A model generated the notes under the pieces. That model did no database searches, was not told the origin of the DNA, and saw nothing but the letters and a program-made list of their open reading frames with translations. Shown piece by piece: positions 26,270 through 32,317 of a DNA stretch of 32,317 nt. Position 1 is the stretch's first letter, and each line of letters begins with the position of its first letter. Origin of the DNA: VAZQ01 sp034669045 (lineage in GTDB: Bacteria; Pseudomonadota; Alphaproteobacteria; Rhizobiales; Xanthobacteraceae); the NCBI GenBank assembly GCA_034669045.1, contig JAXDOD010000098.1, forward strand, positions 1 to 32,317, read 5' to 3'. The position numbers and the translations under genes were made by a program.

Positions 26270-26569
26270 ATGTCCATCCTGATTAAGTTCACTGCCGCGA
26301 CGGCTGCCGTGTTCGCCGTCGCCGCCGTGGTATCGCTCACCGCCGGCAGTTCGTTTGCCAACACCACCCCGCCGAAGCCGAAGGGCGGCACGGCCCACCA
26401 TCATCCGTATGGCTACGGCTCTGGCTATGGCCACAAGCGTCCGCACCATTACGGCCCGAGCCAGGCCAAGACCAACAACGTCGTCCAGAAGTGCTACTGG
26501 CTGCCGACGATCGCCGGTGGAACCGTGACTGGCCTTGAGCAGAAGTGCATCTGGATCGTCCAGAAGTAA
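26270..26569 (+). CDS. Small secreted His/Tyr/Gly-rich protein, hypothetical
   Basis: 99-residue exported protein. The start is the ATG at 26270 (MSILIKFTAATAAVFAV) with GAGG about 10 nt upstream; the earlier start at 26231 would add an Ala/Lys leader before the signal peptide. Cleavage is expected near SSFAN (about residue 31). The next part is rich in His, Tyr, Gly, Pro and Lys, with AHHHPYGYGSGYGHKRPHHY in part (about 42-61), reminiscent of metal-binding or cell-wall linker segments. The C-terminus has two Cys (KCYWLPTIAGG and KCIWIVQK), probably a disulfide hairpin. I know of no characterised homologue. A terminator hairpin follows at 26613-26636. Confidence 0.65.
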   Translation: MSILIKFTAATAAVFAVAAVVSLTAGSSFANTTPPKPKGGTAHHHPYGYGSGYGHKRPHHYGPSQAKTNNVVQKCYWLPTIAGGTVTGLEQKCIWIVQK

Positions 26570-26612
26570 CGTTCGTCGAACGGCATCCCCTTGCGTTCGT
26601 CGTTCGAGCGGC

Positions 26613-26648
26613 CCGCCCGGCTCTCCCTCCGGGCGGTCCTGCTATTTT
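26613..26648 (+). terminator. Rho-independent terminator after the His-rich peptide gene
   Basis: CCGCCCGG (26613-26620), an 8-base loop, and CCGGGCGG (26629-26636) form a perfect 8-bp GC stem, followed by TCCTGCTATTTT with four T at the end. It lies 44 bp after the stop at 26569. The T run is short and set back, so efficiency is uncertain. Confidence 0.5.
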
Positions 26649-26817
26649 GCAATGAACGCGAGGGCGCGCGGCGTATCCTGTAACGCCCTCTTCCGCGCCG
26701 ACCGCGGTCATGCTTCCGAAGCGTCGAAAGTGCCTCACGGGCCTTTTTCCGGGTCGCCCGTTCGCCTATCGTCGCGGCAGGTGCCGATCGGCGCACCATC
26801 AAAGGGAGAACGCGTCC

Positions 26818-27327
26818 ATGCGCCTGAAAGCGGATTGGCCGGTCCGAGCTGCGGCGGGGGCAGCGCTCATCGCGCTCGCCGCCACGCCGGCGCCGGGCCA
26901 GGGCCTGGTCAAGAAAAGCTACCTGTCGGCGGCCCTGGCGCACGAGCTGCTGACCACGGCGGTGGAAACCTGCGCCAGGCAGAACCAGCAGGTGAGCGGC
27001 GTGATGCTCGACCCAGCCGGCCTGCAGCAGGCGTTCCTGCGCGGCGACGGCGCCGGCATCCATACGGTCGAGACCGCCGACTACAAGGCCTATACCACGC
27101 TGTCGTTCCGGATCGACGGCATCGACCTGGTGGAGCGGTCGAAGGGCCGCCCGCCGTCCGGTGCGGTCAACAAGCTGCCGCGGCTCCTGCTCGCGCAGGG
27201 CGGCGTCCTGATCAAGGCCGGCGACGAGATCGTCGGCGCCATCGGCATCAGTGGCGCGCGCGGCAACAACATCGACACGGATTGCGCGCGCGCCGGCGTC
27301 GAGAAGATCAAGGACCGGCTGAAATAG
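26818..27327 (+). CDS. GlcG/HbpS-family (DUF336) secreted protein, copy 1
   Basis: 169-residue protein of the GlcG/HbpS (DUF336) fold, a small alpha-beta domain that in some members binds heme or senses redox state. The ATG at 26818 (MRLKADWPVRAAAGAALIAL) has GGGAGAA about 9 nt upstream; an ORF from 26710 has no such site. A signal peptide ends near APGQG (about residue 24). The domain reads LSAALAHELLTTAVETCARQ, VMLDPAGLQQAFLRGDGAGI, KAYTTLSFRI, LPRLLLAQGGVLIKAGDEIVGAIGISG in segments, ending with a conserved Cys-Ala helix DTDCARAGVEKIKDRLK. It is followed by its paralogue 18 bp on, probably in one operon. Exact ligand unknown. Confidence 0.82.
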   Translation: MRLKADWPVRAAAGAALIALAATPAPGQGLVKKSYLSAALAHELLTTAVETCARQNQQVSGVMLDPAGLQQAFLRGDGAGIHTVETADYKAYTTLSFRIDGIDLVERSKGRPPSGAVNKLPRLLLAQGGVLIKAGDEIVGAIGISGARGNNIDTDCARAGVEKIKDRLK

Positions 27328-27345
27328 CCGCAGGGAGCAAGAACC

Positions 27346-27852
27346 ATGCAGACGAGGATCGTCATCCAGGGGACGGCCGTCATCGCGCTAGCCGCGCTCA
27401 TGCAGCCCGCGGCCATGGCCGAGGGTCTTCTCAGCACCAAGCGCCTGTCCGCGTCGCTCGCCGGCGAGGCGGTGATGGCGGCGGTGCAGGACTGCCTGAA
27501 ACGGAACTACAGCGTCGGCGCCGTGATCGTCGACTACAGCGGCGTGCAGCAGGCGGCCTTGCGCGGCGACGGCGCCAGCGGCCAGAACATGCTCAACGCC
27601 ATCGACAAGGCCTTCACCGCCGCCACCTTTGGCGAGGACACCGCCGAGATCGTCAAGCGCCAGCAGGCCGGAGGTTCGGTGTCGAGCTCGTTCAGCAAGG
27701 TGCCGCATCTGCTGCTCGCATCCGGCGGCGTCGTGATCAAGGTCGGCAACGAGGTGATCGGCGCGCTCGGCGTGAGCGGCGCCACCGGCGGCGACAATGA
27801 TGCGGTATGCGCGAAGGCTGGCCTCGACAAGATCAGGGATCGGATGAAGTGA
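27346..27852 (+). CDS. GlcG/HbpS-family (DUF336) secreted protein, copy 2
   Basis: 168-residue paralogue of the gene just before it. GGGAG lies about 8-12 nt before the ATG at 27346, and the signal peptide ends near AAMAE (about residue 25). It shares the order LSASLAGEAVMAAVQDCLKR, VIVDYSGVQQAALRGDGASG, KAFTAATFGEDTAEIVKRQ, VPHLLLASGGVVIKVGNEVIGALGVSG (in segments) and the C-terminal AVCAKAGLDKIRDRMK. Both copies keep one Cys in the first helix (ETCAR, QDCLK) and one in the last (TDCAR, AVCAK), which may pair. The second copy has an extra Ser-rich bend (QAGGSVSSSFSK). Likely a co-expressed periplasmic pair. Function unknown beyond family. Confidence 0.82.
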   Translation: MQTRIVIQGTAVIALAALMQPAAMAEGLLSTKRLSASLAGEAVMAAVQDCLKRNYSVGAVIVDYSGVQQAALRGDGASGQNMLNAIDKAFTAATFGEDTAEIVKRQQAGGSVSSSFSKVPHLLLASGGVVIKVGNEVIGALGVSGATGGDNDAVCAKAGLDKIRDRMK

Positions 27853-27910
27853 TCGGCCGACGGGCCAGGCAGAGGGCTGGTACCTCAGGGATTGCGCCCG
27901 GTTCGATCTC

Positions 27911-28783
27911 ATGCCGCCCAAATTCAGCCAGATGACGATCCGCCATACCAACGCTTCCAAAGCCGTCTGCGTGATCGGTTGGCCGGTCGAGCATTCCCGC
28001 TCGCCGCTCATTCACAATCATTGGATCAAGGAGCTCGGCCTCGCGGCCGAGTACCGGCGCGAGGGCGTGCCGCCGGAGAAGTTCGCGGATTTCGTCTCGC
28101 GCCTCGCCGAGCACGGCTATGCGGGCGCCAACGTGACGGTGCCGCACAAGGAAGCGGCGCTGCGGCTTTCGGACCCAGACGCGCGCGCGACGGCGGTGAG
28201 TGCCGCCAATACGCTGTGGCTCGACGGCGGCGTCCTGCGTTCGACCAATACCGACGGCGAGGGCTTCATCGGCAATCTCGATGCCACCGTCCCGGGCTGG
28301 GAGCGCGATGCGAGCTCGGCGGTCGTGCTCGGCGCCGGCGGAGCCGCGCGCTCGATCGTGTATGGGCTGATCGAGCGTGGGGTCGAGCAAGTACACGTCG
28401 TCAACCGCAGTTTAGAGCGGGCGGCGGCGCTGCGCGCACAATTCGGCGAGCGCGTGCATCCGCGGCGCTGGGAGGAGACCGAAGCGCTGCTCCCGTCTGC
28501 CGGGCTCCTGGTCAACACGACCACGGTCGGCATGGCGGGCCAGCCGGCGCTGGTGCTCGACCTGGCGCGGCTCCCGGCGCAAGCGGTGGTCTCCGACATC
28601 GTCTATGTGCCGCTCGAGACCGCGCTGCTGCGGGCCGCGCGCGCGCGCGGGCTGCGCAGCGTGGACGGGCTCGGGATGCTGCTGCACCAGGCGGTCGGGG
28701 GATTTGCGCGCTGGTTCGGCGTCCGTCCCCGGGTGACGGAGGCCTTGCGCGCGCTGGTCGAGGCCGATCTCGCGCGCAAATGA
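27911..28783 (+). CDS. aroE: Shikimate dehydrogenase (NADP+-type AroE family)
   Basis: 290-residue enzyme that reduces 3-dehydroshikimate to shikimate with NADPH in aromatic amino acid synthesis. Family motifs are all present: GWPVEHSRSP (shikimate Ser29/Ser31), NVTVPHK with Lys80, TNTDGEGF with Asp115 (the catalytic pair), GAGGAARS (about 140-147, nucleotide loop), NRS, NTTTVGM and DGLGMLLHQAVGGF at the C-terminus. The start could be 27911 or the ATG at 27932 (MTIRHTNASK); neither has a strong ribosome site. In many alphaproteobacteria aroE sits between maf and coaE; here it stands between secreted proteins, so it may be an extra copy or one of the AroE-like quinate/shikimate enzymes. Confidence 0.88.
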   Translation: MPPKFSQMTIRHTNASKAVCVIGWPVEHSRSPLIHNHWIKELGLAAEYRREGVPPEKFADFVSRLAEHGYAGANVTVPHKEAALRLSDPDARATAVSAANTLWLDGGVLRSTNTDGEGFIGNLDATVPGWERDASSAVVLGAGGAARSIVYGLIERGVEQVHVVNRSLERAAALRAQFGERVHPRRWEETEALLPSAGLLVNTTTVGMAGQPALVLDLARLPAQAVVSDIVYVPLETALLRAARARGLRSVDGLGMLLHQAVGGFARWFGVRPRVTEALRALVEADLARK

Positions 28784-28978
28784 CAAAATGCAAACCAGCA
28801 ACCCCCTCTATGACGAGAGCAATGACCCCCGGCGGCAGCCCGCAATTACGGCCGCGACGGCATCGTTTCGCCGATGTAAGATGGGCTCACGGCCCGACCG
28901 CGTGGGTCGAGGCTTCCGGTTCGCACCGCAACCTTGCGATGCGCACATAACCTTTGGAAAACCATCGGAGGAAACGAC

Positions 28979-29602
28979 ATGAAGACAGCATCACGGATTC
29001 TGACCGCCACCGCACTCGCGGTAGCTTTCGCGGCGACGGCGGTTTCCGCGCAGGCGCAAAACGTGCGCGTGCGCGGCACGATCGAGAAGGTCGACGGCAA
29101 CAAGGTCGACGTCAAGTCGCGCGACGGCGCAGCCCTCAAGCTGACGCTCAAGGACGATGCCCGGATCGGCGGCGTGGTCAAGGCATCGCTCACCGACATC
29201 AAGGCCGATACCAATGTCGCTATCACGTCGCGGCCGCGTGCCGACGGAGCGCTCGAGGCGGTCGAGCTGCGCATCGCCCCCGCCGGGCAGCCCTTCAACT
29301 CGTTTCACGGCGACTGGGACCTGATGCCCGGCAGCTTCATGACCAACGGCGCGCTGCAGACGTCGATTGCCGCGGTCGACGGCCAAATGCTTACGGTGAA
29401 GTACAAGGTCGCCAACAAGCCCGACGAGGAGAAGAAGATCCTGGTGACGCCCAAGACCATCATCGCCACGACTGTCCCCGGCACCAAGGCCGACCTCAAG
29501 CCCGGCCTCAAGGTCTTCGTCGCCAACGCGCCGAAGCTGCCCGATGGGTCGCTCGACGTCGCGGCGATCCAGGTGGAAAAGGAAATCGCCCCGCCGCAGT
29601 GA
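28979..29602 (+). CDS. Secreted DUF5666-like protein, copy 1 of 3
   Basis: 207-residue exported protein with two beta-rich halves that resemble DUF5666 repeats. GGAGGAA stands 5 nt before the ATG at 28979 (MKTASRILTATALAVAFAAT), and the signal peptide is cut near AQAQN (about 26). The first half runs VRGTIEKVDGNKVDVKSRDG, TDIKADTNVAITSRPRADG and ends AVELRI; the second repeats the pattern with IAAVDGQMLTVKYK, DLKPGLKVFV and LPDGSLDVAAIQVEK. Conserved between halves are VDG, DIK/DLK and the DG-x-L/E-x-x closing strand, an OB-like layout. Between the halves is FNSFHGDWDLMPGSFMTNG, and MTNG/MTNA recurs in the two paralogues that follow. No cysteine. Function unknown. Confidence 0.78.
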   Translation: MKTASRILTATALAVAFAATAVSAQAQNVRVRGTIEKVDGNKVDVKSRDGAALKLTLKDDARIGGVVKASLTDIKADTNVAITSRPRADGALEAVELRIAPAGQPFNSFHGDWDLMPGSFMTNGALQTSIAAVDGQMLTVKYKVANKPDEEKKILVTPKTIIATTVPGTKADLKPGLKVFVANAPKLPDGSLDVAAIQVEKEIAPPQ

Positions 29603-29623
29603 ACGCGCCACGTCTTGGCTGGA

Positions 29624-29667
29624 GCATTTTCAGGAAAGGTGGAATCCGATTTTCCGCCCGAAAATGC
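29624..29667. repeat. REP-like palindrome between the DUF5666-like genes
   Basis: GCATTTTC (29624-29631) pairs perfectly with GAAAATGC (29660-29667); inside, GGAAA (29633-29637) also pairs with TTTCC (29651-29655). The whole, GGAGCATTTTC...GGTGGAATCCGATTTTCC, resembles from memory the GAGCATGATC...GTGGAAACCGGTTTTC palindromes that are scattered in Bradyrhizobium and Rhodopseudomonas. It appears to be a diverged copy. It is followed closely by the hairpin at 29692. Confidence 0.5.
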
Positions 29668-29691
29668 GACCGATGCAAGAGTCTAAGGCGC

Positions 29692-29724
29692 CTCGGGCGG
29701 CAATCGCCGCCCGAGTTTTAGTTT
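29692..29724 (+). terminator. Terminator-like hairpin abutting the RBS of DUF5666-like copy 2
   Basis: CTCGGGCGG (29692-29700), loop CAATCG, CCGCCCGAG (29707-29715), then TTTTAGTTT (29716-29724). A perfect 9-bp GC stem plus a T-rich tail is a textbook intrinsic terminator. The ribosome site CGGAGGA begins only 1 nt later and the ATG is at 29738, so no promoter fits between. Either transcription of the downstream gene must run through it, which would make it an attenuator, or the promoter overlaps it. Confidence 0.7.
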
Positions 29725-29737
29725 CGGAGGAACCATC

Positions 29738-30355
29738 ATGGCCATCTTGAGAACGCTCACTGCCGCCGCCATCGTCACGACGCTGGCCGTCACGTCCGCC
29801 TATGCGCAGCAGCGCCTGAGCGGCGAGATCCAGCGCGTCGATGGCAACACGATCTTCGCGAAGGGCCGCGACGGCTCCGCGATCACGCTCAAGCTCTCCG
29901 ACGATGCGGTGGTCGTCGCCGTGTTGAAGGCAACGGTCGCCGACATCAAGCCTGGCGCCTATATCGGCAGCGGCGCGGTGCCGCAGGCTGATGGCAGCCA
30001 GAAGGCGGTCGAAGTGCACATCTTCGCCGAATCCATGCGCGGCCAGGGCGACGGCTATCGTCCCGGATGGTACGGCGCTCCCGAGGGCACCATGACCAAT
30101 GGTGCCGTCGAACCGACCGGTGCGGTCATGGCGGTCCCCGGCGGCGGCGAGCCGAGCTTCCTCGTCAAGTACAAGGAAGGCGAGAAGCGGATCGTGGTGC
30201 CGGCAAACGCGCACATCGTGCGCTACGAACTCGGCAACAAGAGCGACCTCAAGGCCGGCGCGGCCTTCGCCATCCAGGCGGCGAACAAGCAGGCGGATGG
30301 TACGTTCATGTCGCCGCGCATCAACGTCGGCCGCGATGGCGCCCGGCCGTTCTGA
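29738..30355 (+). CDS. Secreted DUF5666-like protein, copy 2 of 3
   Basis: 205-residue exported paralogue. CGGAGGA lies 7 nt before the ATG at 29738 (MAILRTLTAAAIVTTLAVTS), with cleavage near YAQQ (about 25). First half: LSGEIQRVDGNTIFAKGRDG, DIKPGAYIGSGAVPQADGSQ, AVEVHIFAESMRGQGDGYRP. Second half: GAVMAVPGGGEPSFLVKYKE with KRIVVPANAHIVRYELGNKS, DLKAGAAFAIQAANKQADGT, and ends RINVGRDGARPF. The central FAES.RG.G.G.RP stretch is shared with copy 3 and absent from copy 1, so copies 2 and 3 are closer to each other. A terminator-like hairpin overlaps its leader. No cysteine. Periplasmic or surface, role unknown. Confidence 0.78.
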   Translation: MAILRTLTAAAIVTTLAVTSAYAQQRLSGEIQRVDGNTIFAKGRDGSAITLKLSDDAVVVAVLKATVADIKPGAYIGSGAVPQADGSQKAVEVHIFAESMRGQGDGYRPGWYGAPEGTMTNGAVEPTGAVMAVPGGGEPSFLVKYKEGEKRIVVPANAHIVRYELGNKSDLKAGAAFAIQAANKQADGTFMSPRINVGRDGARPF

Positions 30356-30503
30356 GCAATCGGGATTTTGCGCCCCAGCGCGACAGCGGGACCCTGCGCA
30401 AGGAGCCGAGCATAGCAGCGGTTCGTGGATTCCCGCTTGCGCCCTTCGCTTCCCCGTGATGCCGGTGTATGCTGGCGGCTTGAAGTCTTTATGGAGGAAA
30501 CAC

Positions 30504-31106
30504 ATGAACAGCACATCACGAATTCTGACCGCGGCGGCGCTCTTCACGGCGCTGGCGGTGTCGTCCGCCTGGGCACAGGCGCCCATGCGGGTGGCCGGAA
30601 AAGTCAGCGGCGTCGACGCCGGCGTGGTCGTCGTCAAGGACGCCAAGGGCGAAGAGTCCAAGATCAATGTGCCTGCCAACCTGGCGGTGATCGCCGTGTC
30701 CAAGGGCACCCTTGCGGACATCAAGGCGAACTCGTTCATCGGCGTCGGCGCGACGCCGCAAGCCGATGGGACCCAGAAGGCGATCCGGGTCGTGATCTTT
30801 GCGGAATCGCAGCGCGGCAACGGCGAAGGCCACCGGCCCTGGGATCGGCCCAACACCACCATGACCAATGCCACCGTCGACACGACGGTCGCGAGCGTCG
30901 ACGGCCAAGTGGTGACGGTCAAATACAAGGACGGCGAGAAGAAGATCGTCATCGGTCCGGATGCGATCATCCTGGTCAACTCCGTCGGCGACAAGAGCGA
31001 GGTCAAGCCCGGCGTCAACGTCGCCTTTCCGGCGGTGACGAAGAAGCCGGACGGCGCGCTCGAAGCCAACCGCGTCAACGTCGGCCGCGGCGATATCATG
31101 CCGTAG
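30504..31106 (+). CDS. Secreted DUF5666-like protein, copy 3 of 3
   Basis: 200-residue exported paralogue. The start is the ATG at 30504 (MNSTSRILTAAALFTALAVS) behind GGAGGAAA; an open frame continuing upstream to 30099 reads the wrong frame of copy 2 and is rejected. Cleavage is expected near AWAQ (about 25). First half: VAGKVSGVDAGVVVVKDAKG, DIKANSFIGVGATPQADGTQ, IFAESQRGNGEGHRPW. Second half: VDTTVASVDGQVVTVKYKDG, EVKPGVNVAFPAVTKKPDGA, RVNVGRGD. MTNATV follows the RP-W motif as in copy 2 (MTNGAV). This is the last gene of the triplet; a nested hairpin at 31149-31184 follows the stop. Role unknown. Confidence 0.78.
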   Translation: MNSTSRILTAAALFTALAVSSAWAQAPMRVAGKVSGVDAGVVVVKDAKGEESKINVPANLAVIAVSKGTLADIKANSFIGVGATPQADGTQKAIRVVIFAESQRGNGEGHRPWDRPNTTMTNATVDTTVASVDGQVVTVKYKDGEKKIVIGPDAIILVNSVGDKSEVKPGVNVAFPAVTKKPDGALEANRVNVGRGDIMP

Positions 31107-31148
31107 GCCGGCGCCAGACACTCCCATTCCATCGCACCTGAACGTCAC

Positions 31149-31184
31149 TGGCCCGGTACGTCGGAATCTCCGACTGCCGGGCCA
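31149..31184 (+). terminator. Nested hairpin after the DUF5666-like triplet
   Basis: The outer arms TGGCCCGG (31149-31156) and CCGGGCCA (31177-31184) enclose a second perfect stem GTCGGA-ATC-TCCGAC (31160-31174). It begins 43 bp after the stop at 31106. There is no long T run, so termination may be partial, or the structure may protect the 3' end of the transcript. Confidence 0.5.
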
Positions 31185-31409
31185 GCCGATTCATGGGACC
31201 ATGAGCCGCCGCACTGGATCGCCTCAGCCCTACTTACCGCCCACCTGATGTCCTGCCCAAACGCAGCATGATGAGAAATTGATCAGGCGGCTGTTGATCG
31301 CTGATCGAAACTTCATCTGTTGCCTACCAAAGAGGCTGCAGCGCGCCTGCGATTGGCCGTTAAGGCCTTGAGCAGCCGTCCAAAACCCGGTTTTCCGTAC
31401 CGCGGCGGG

Positions 31410-31426
31410 TTGGCACGCCCATTGCT
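31410..31426 (+). promoter_or_regulatory. Sigma-54 (RpoN) promoter of the nitrate-type binding protein gene
   Basis: TTGGCACG-CCCA-TTGCT matches the RpoN consensus YTGGCACG-N4-TTGCW exactly: GG at 31412-31413 (-24), GC at 31424-31425 (-12), spaced as required. Transcription would start near 31437, leaving a leader of about 46 nt before the ATG at 31483. Sigma-54 promoters need an activator such as NtrC, so nitrogen control of this gene is likely. Confidence 0.85.
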
Positions 31427-31482
31427 CATTCGCTTGCGGCTGCCGACCCAGGGTCTGCGGCTCAACGAAGGAGCGCGTCATC

Positions 31483-32317
31483 ATGTCGACCTTCGACAAC
31501 CCGTTCGATCCGAAACGCGGGCTCCGCCAGGCGGGCTGCGCATGCGGCCGGCATGTGAGTCAAATTGAACACGACCGCGATCCGTCGCCGCAGCTCCAGT
31601 GCGCGGCAGTCGACAGCGAGGACAAGCGCTACGAGGGTGTCGTCGCCTCGGCCGTGATGCGCGCGATCTTCCCCAAGGACGCCGCGCGGCGCGCCTTCCT
31701 CAAGTCGGTCGGCGCCTCGACCGCGCTCGCCGCGCTCTCGCAGTTCTTTCCGCTCAAGACCGCGACCGAAGTGTTCGCGCAGGGCGGCGCGATCGAAAAG
31801 AAGGACCTCAAGGTCGGCTTCATCCCGATCACCTGCGCCACCCCGATCATCATGGCGCATCCGATGGGCTTCTACACCAAGCACGGGCTCAACGTGGAGG
31901 TGATCAAGACCGCCGGCTGGGCGGTGATCCGCGACAAGACGCTCAACAAGGAATACGACGCCGCCCACATGCTCTCGCCGATGCCGCTCGCGATCACGCT
32001 CGGCACCGGCTCGAATGCCGTTCCCTACACCATGCCGGCGGTCGAGAACATCAACGGCCAAGCCATCACGCTTGCCATCAAGCACAAGGACAAGCGCGAC
32101 CCGAAGGACTGGAAGGGCATGAAGTTCGCCGTGCCCTTCGACTATTCGATGCATAATTATCTGCTGCGCTACTACGTCGCCGAACACGGCATCGATCCCG
32201 ACACCGACATCCAAATCCGCGCCGTACCGCCGCCCGAAATGGTGGCGAACCTGCGCGCGGATAATATCGACGGCTTCCTCGGCCCCGACCCGATGAACCA
32301 GCGGGCGGTCTATGACG
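31483..32317 (+). CDS. NrtA/CmpA-family ABC transporter substrate-binding protein (3' part beyond window)
   Basis: Partial gene, 278 codons to the window edge. The ATG at 31483 (MSTFDNPFDPKRGLRQAGCA) follows GAAGGAG at about 9 nt. Residues 1-68 are a long hydrophilic n-region with Cys19 and Cys21 (GCACGRH), then a twin-arginine signal ARRAFLKSVGASTALAALSQ (Arg69-Arg70). The mature domain starts with KKDLKVGFIPITCATPIIMA and continues HPMGFYTKHGLNVEVIKTAG, HMLSPMPLAITLG, DWKGMKFAVPFDYSMHNYLL and GFLGPDPMNQRAVYD, all usual for nitrate/nitrite (or bicarbonate) receptors. The sigma-54 promoter in front points to nitrate or another nitrogen source. The permease and ATPase genes should lie to the right. 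Confidence 0.88.
   Translation, partial: MSTFDNPFDPKRGLRQAGCACGRHVSQIEHDRDPSPQLQCAAVDSEDKRYEGVVASAVMRAIFPKDAARRAFLKSVGASTALAALSQFFPLKTATEVFAQGGAIEKKDLKVGFIPITCATPIIMAHPMGFYTKHGLNVEVIKTAGWAVIRDKTLNKEYDAAHMLSPMPLAITLGTGSNAVPYTMPAVENINGQAITLAIKHKDKRDPKDWKGMKFAVPFDYSMHNYLLRYYVAEHGIDPDTDIQIRAVPPPEMVANLRADNIDGFLGPDPMNQRAVYD

Larger units (their letters stand above)
31107..31482. other. 376-bp regulatory region before the nitrate-type binding protein gene
   Basis: No gene seen. It contains a nested hairpin (31149-31184), three TGATC-type copies in 31277-31307 (TTGATC, TTGATC, CTGATC), a weak dyad TGCCTACCAAAGAGGCTGCA (31321-31340) and the sigma-54 promoter (31410-31426). The dyad is about 70 bp upstream of the -24 box, a distance usual for activator sites, but it matches the NtrC site only loosely. 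Confidence 0.6.

Noticed and set aside
30099..31106. 335-codon ORF extending DUF5666-like copy 3 upstream
   Set aside because: The first part is Ser/Arg-rich out-of-frame copy 2. The ATG at 30504 has a strong ribosome site and a signal peptide.
31321..31340. NtrC binding site
   Set aside because: The dyad GCCT-N7-AGGC resembles the site only loosely (TGC...GCA ends but wrong spacing), so it is mentioned and not called.

Overview
This is a high-GC chromosomal window from an alphaproteobacterium, most likely a member of the Hyphomicrobiales near Bradyrhizobium, Rhodoplanes or Pseudolabrys. The evidence for that is a DUF992 protein, an EF-G-like GTPase of the type I associate with this group, several tripartite tricarboxylate transporter (TTT, Bug) binding proteins, an NrtA-type binding protein with a long N-terminus, and palindromic repeats resembling those scattered in Bradyrhizobium-like genomes. 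The lineage is inferred from the sequence only. I see no tRNA, rRNA, CRISPR array, transposase or phage gene.

Layout. Positions 1-4650, all minus strand: an ABC exporter cut by the window edge, a tandem pair of PQQ-dependent aldose dehydrogenases, and a small membrane protein. Positions 4977-7775: an orphan TTT binding protein, a glutathione S-transferase and a PAP2-family membrane phosphatase. Positions 7983-12765: an aspartate-type aminotransferase, two small secreted proteins (one DUF992) and an exported oligopeptidase B-like protease. Positions 12974-17090: an EF-G-like GTPase lacking the usual switch II histidine, a stand-alone EAL protein and a LysR regulator. Positions 17217-22666: a second orphan binding protein, divergent msrP, a 1000-residue membrane HAMP-PAS-GGDEF-EAL protein and a short NHL-repeat remnant. 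Positions 22857-26023: a complete TTT transporter in the order tctC-tctB-tctA on the minus strand, with an unusual tctC-tctB junction. Positions 26270-31106, plus strand: a His/Tyr/Gly-rich secreted peptide, two tandem GlcG/HbpS-like proteins, aroE, and three tandem secreted paralogues with two DUF5666-like halves each. Positions 31483 to the edge: a nitrate-type ABC binding protein behind a near-perfect sigma-54 promoter.

How the genes fit together. The main theme is cell-envelope nutrient handling: three TTT binding proteins with one set of membrane subunits, periplasmic sugar oxidation, a secreted peptidase, periplasmic methionine-sulfoxide repair and nitrogen-controlled uptake. A second theme is local gene duplication: two PQQ dehydrogenases, two heme-binding-type proteins and three DUF5666-like proteins. 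Two predicted c-di-GMP enzymes lie within about 6 kb of each other.

The least ordinary signals are: the sigma-54 promoter at 31410-31426; a terminator-like hairpin abutting the ribosome binding site of the second DUF5666-like gene, which leaves no room for a promoter; a 13-bp direct repeat that makes a 7-codon mini-ORF overlapping the tctB start; the displaced histidine in one of the two PQQ dehydrogenases; and the Ser for His change in the EF-G-like protein. I did not find a clearly new multi-gene system. The DUF5666-like triplet with its hairpin is the nearest candidate.
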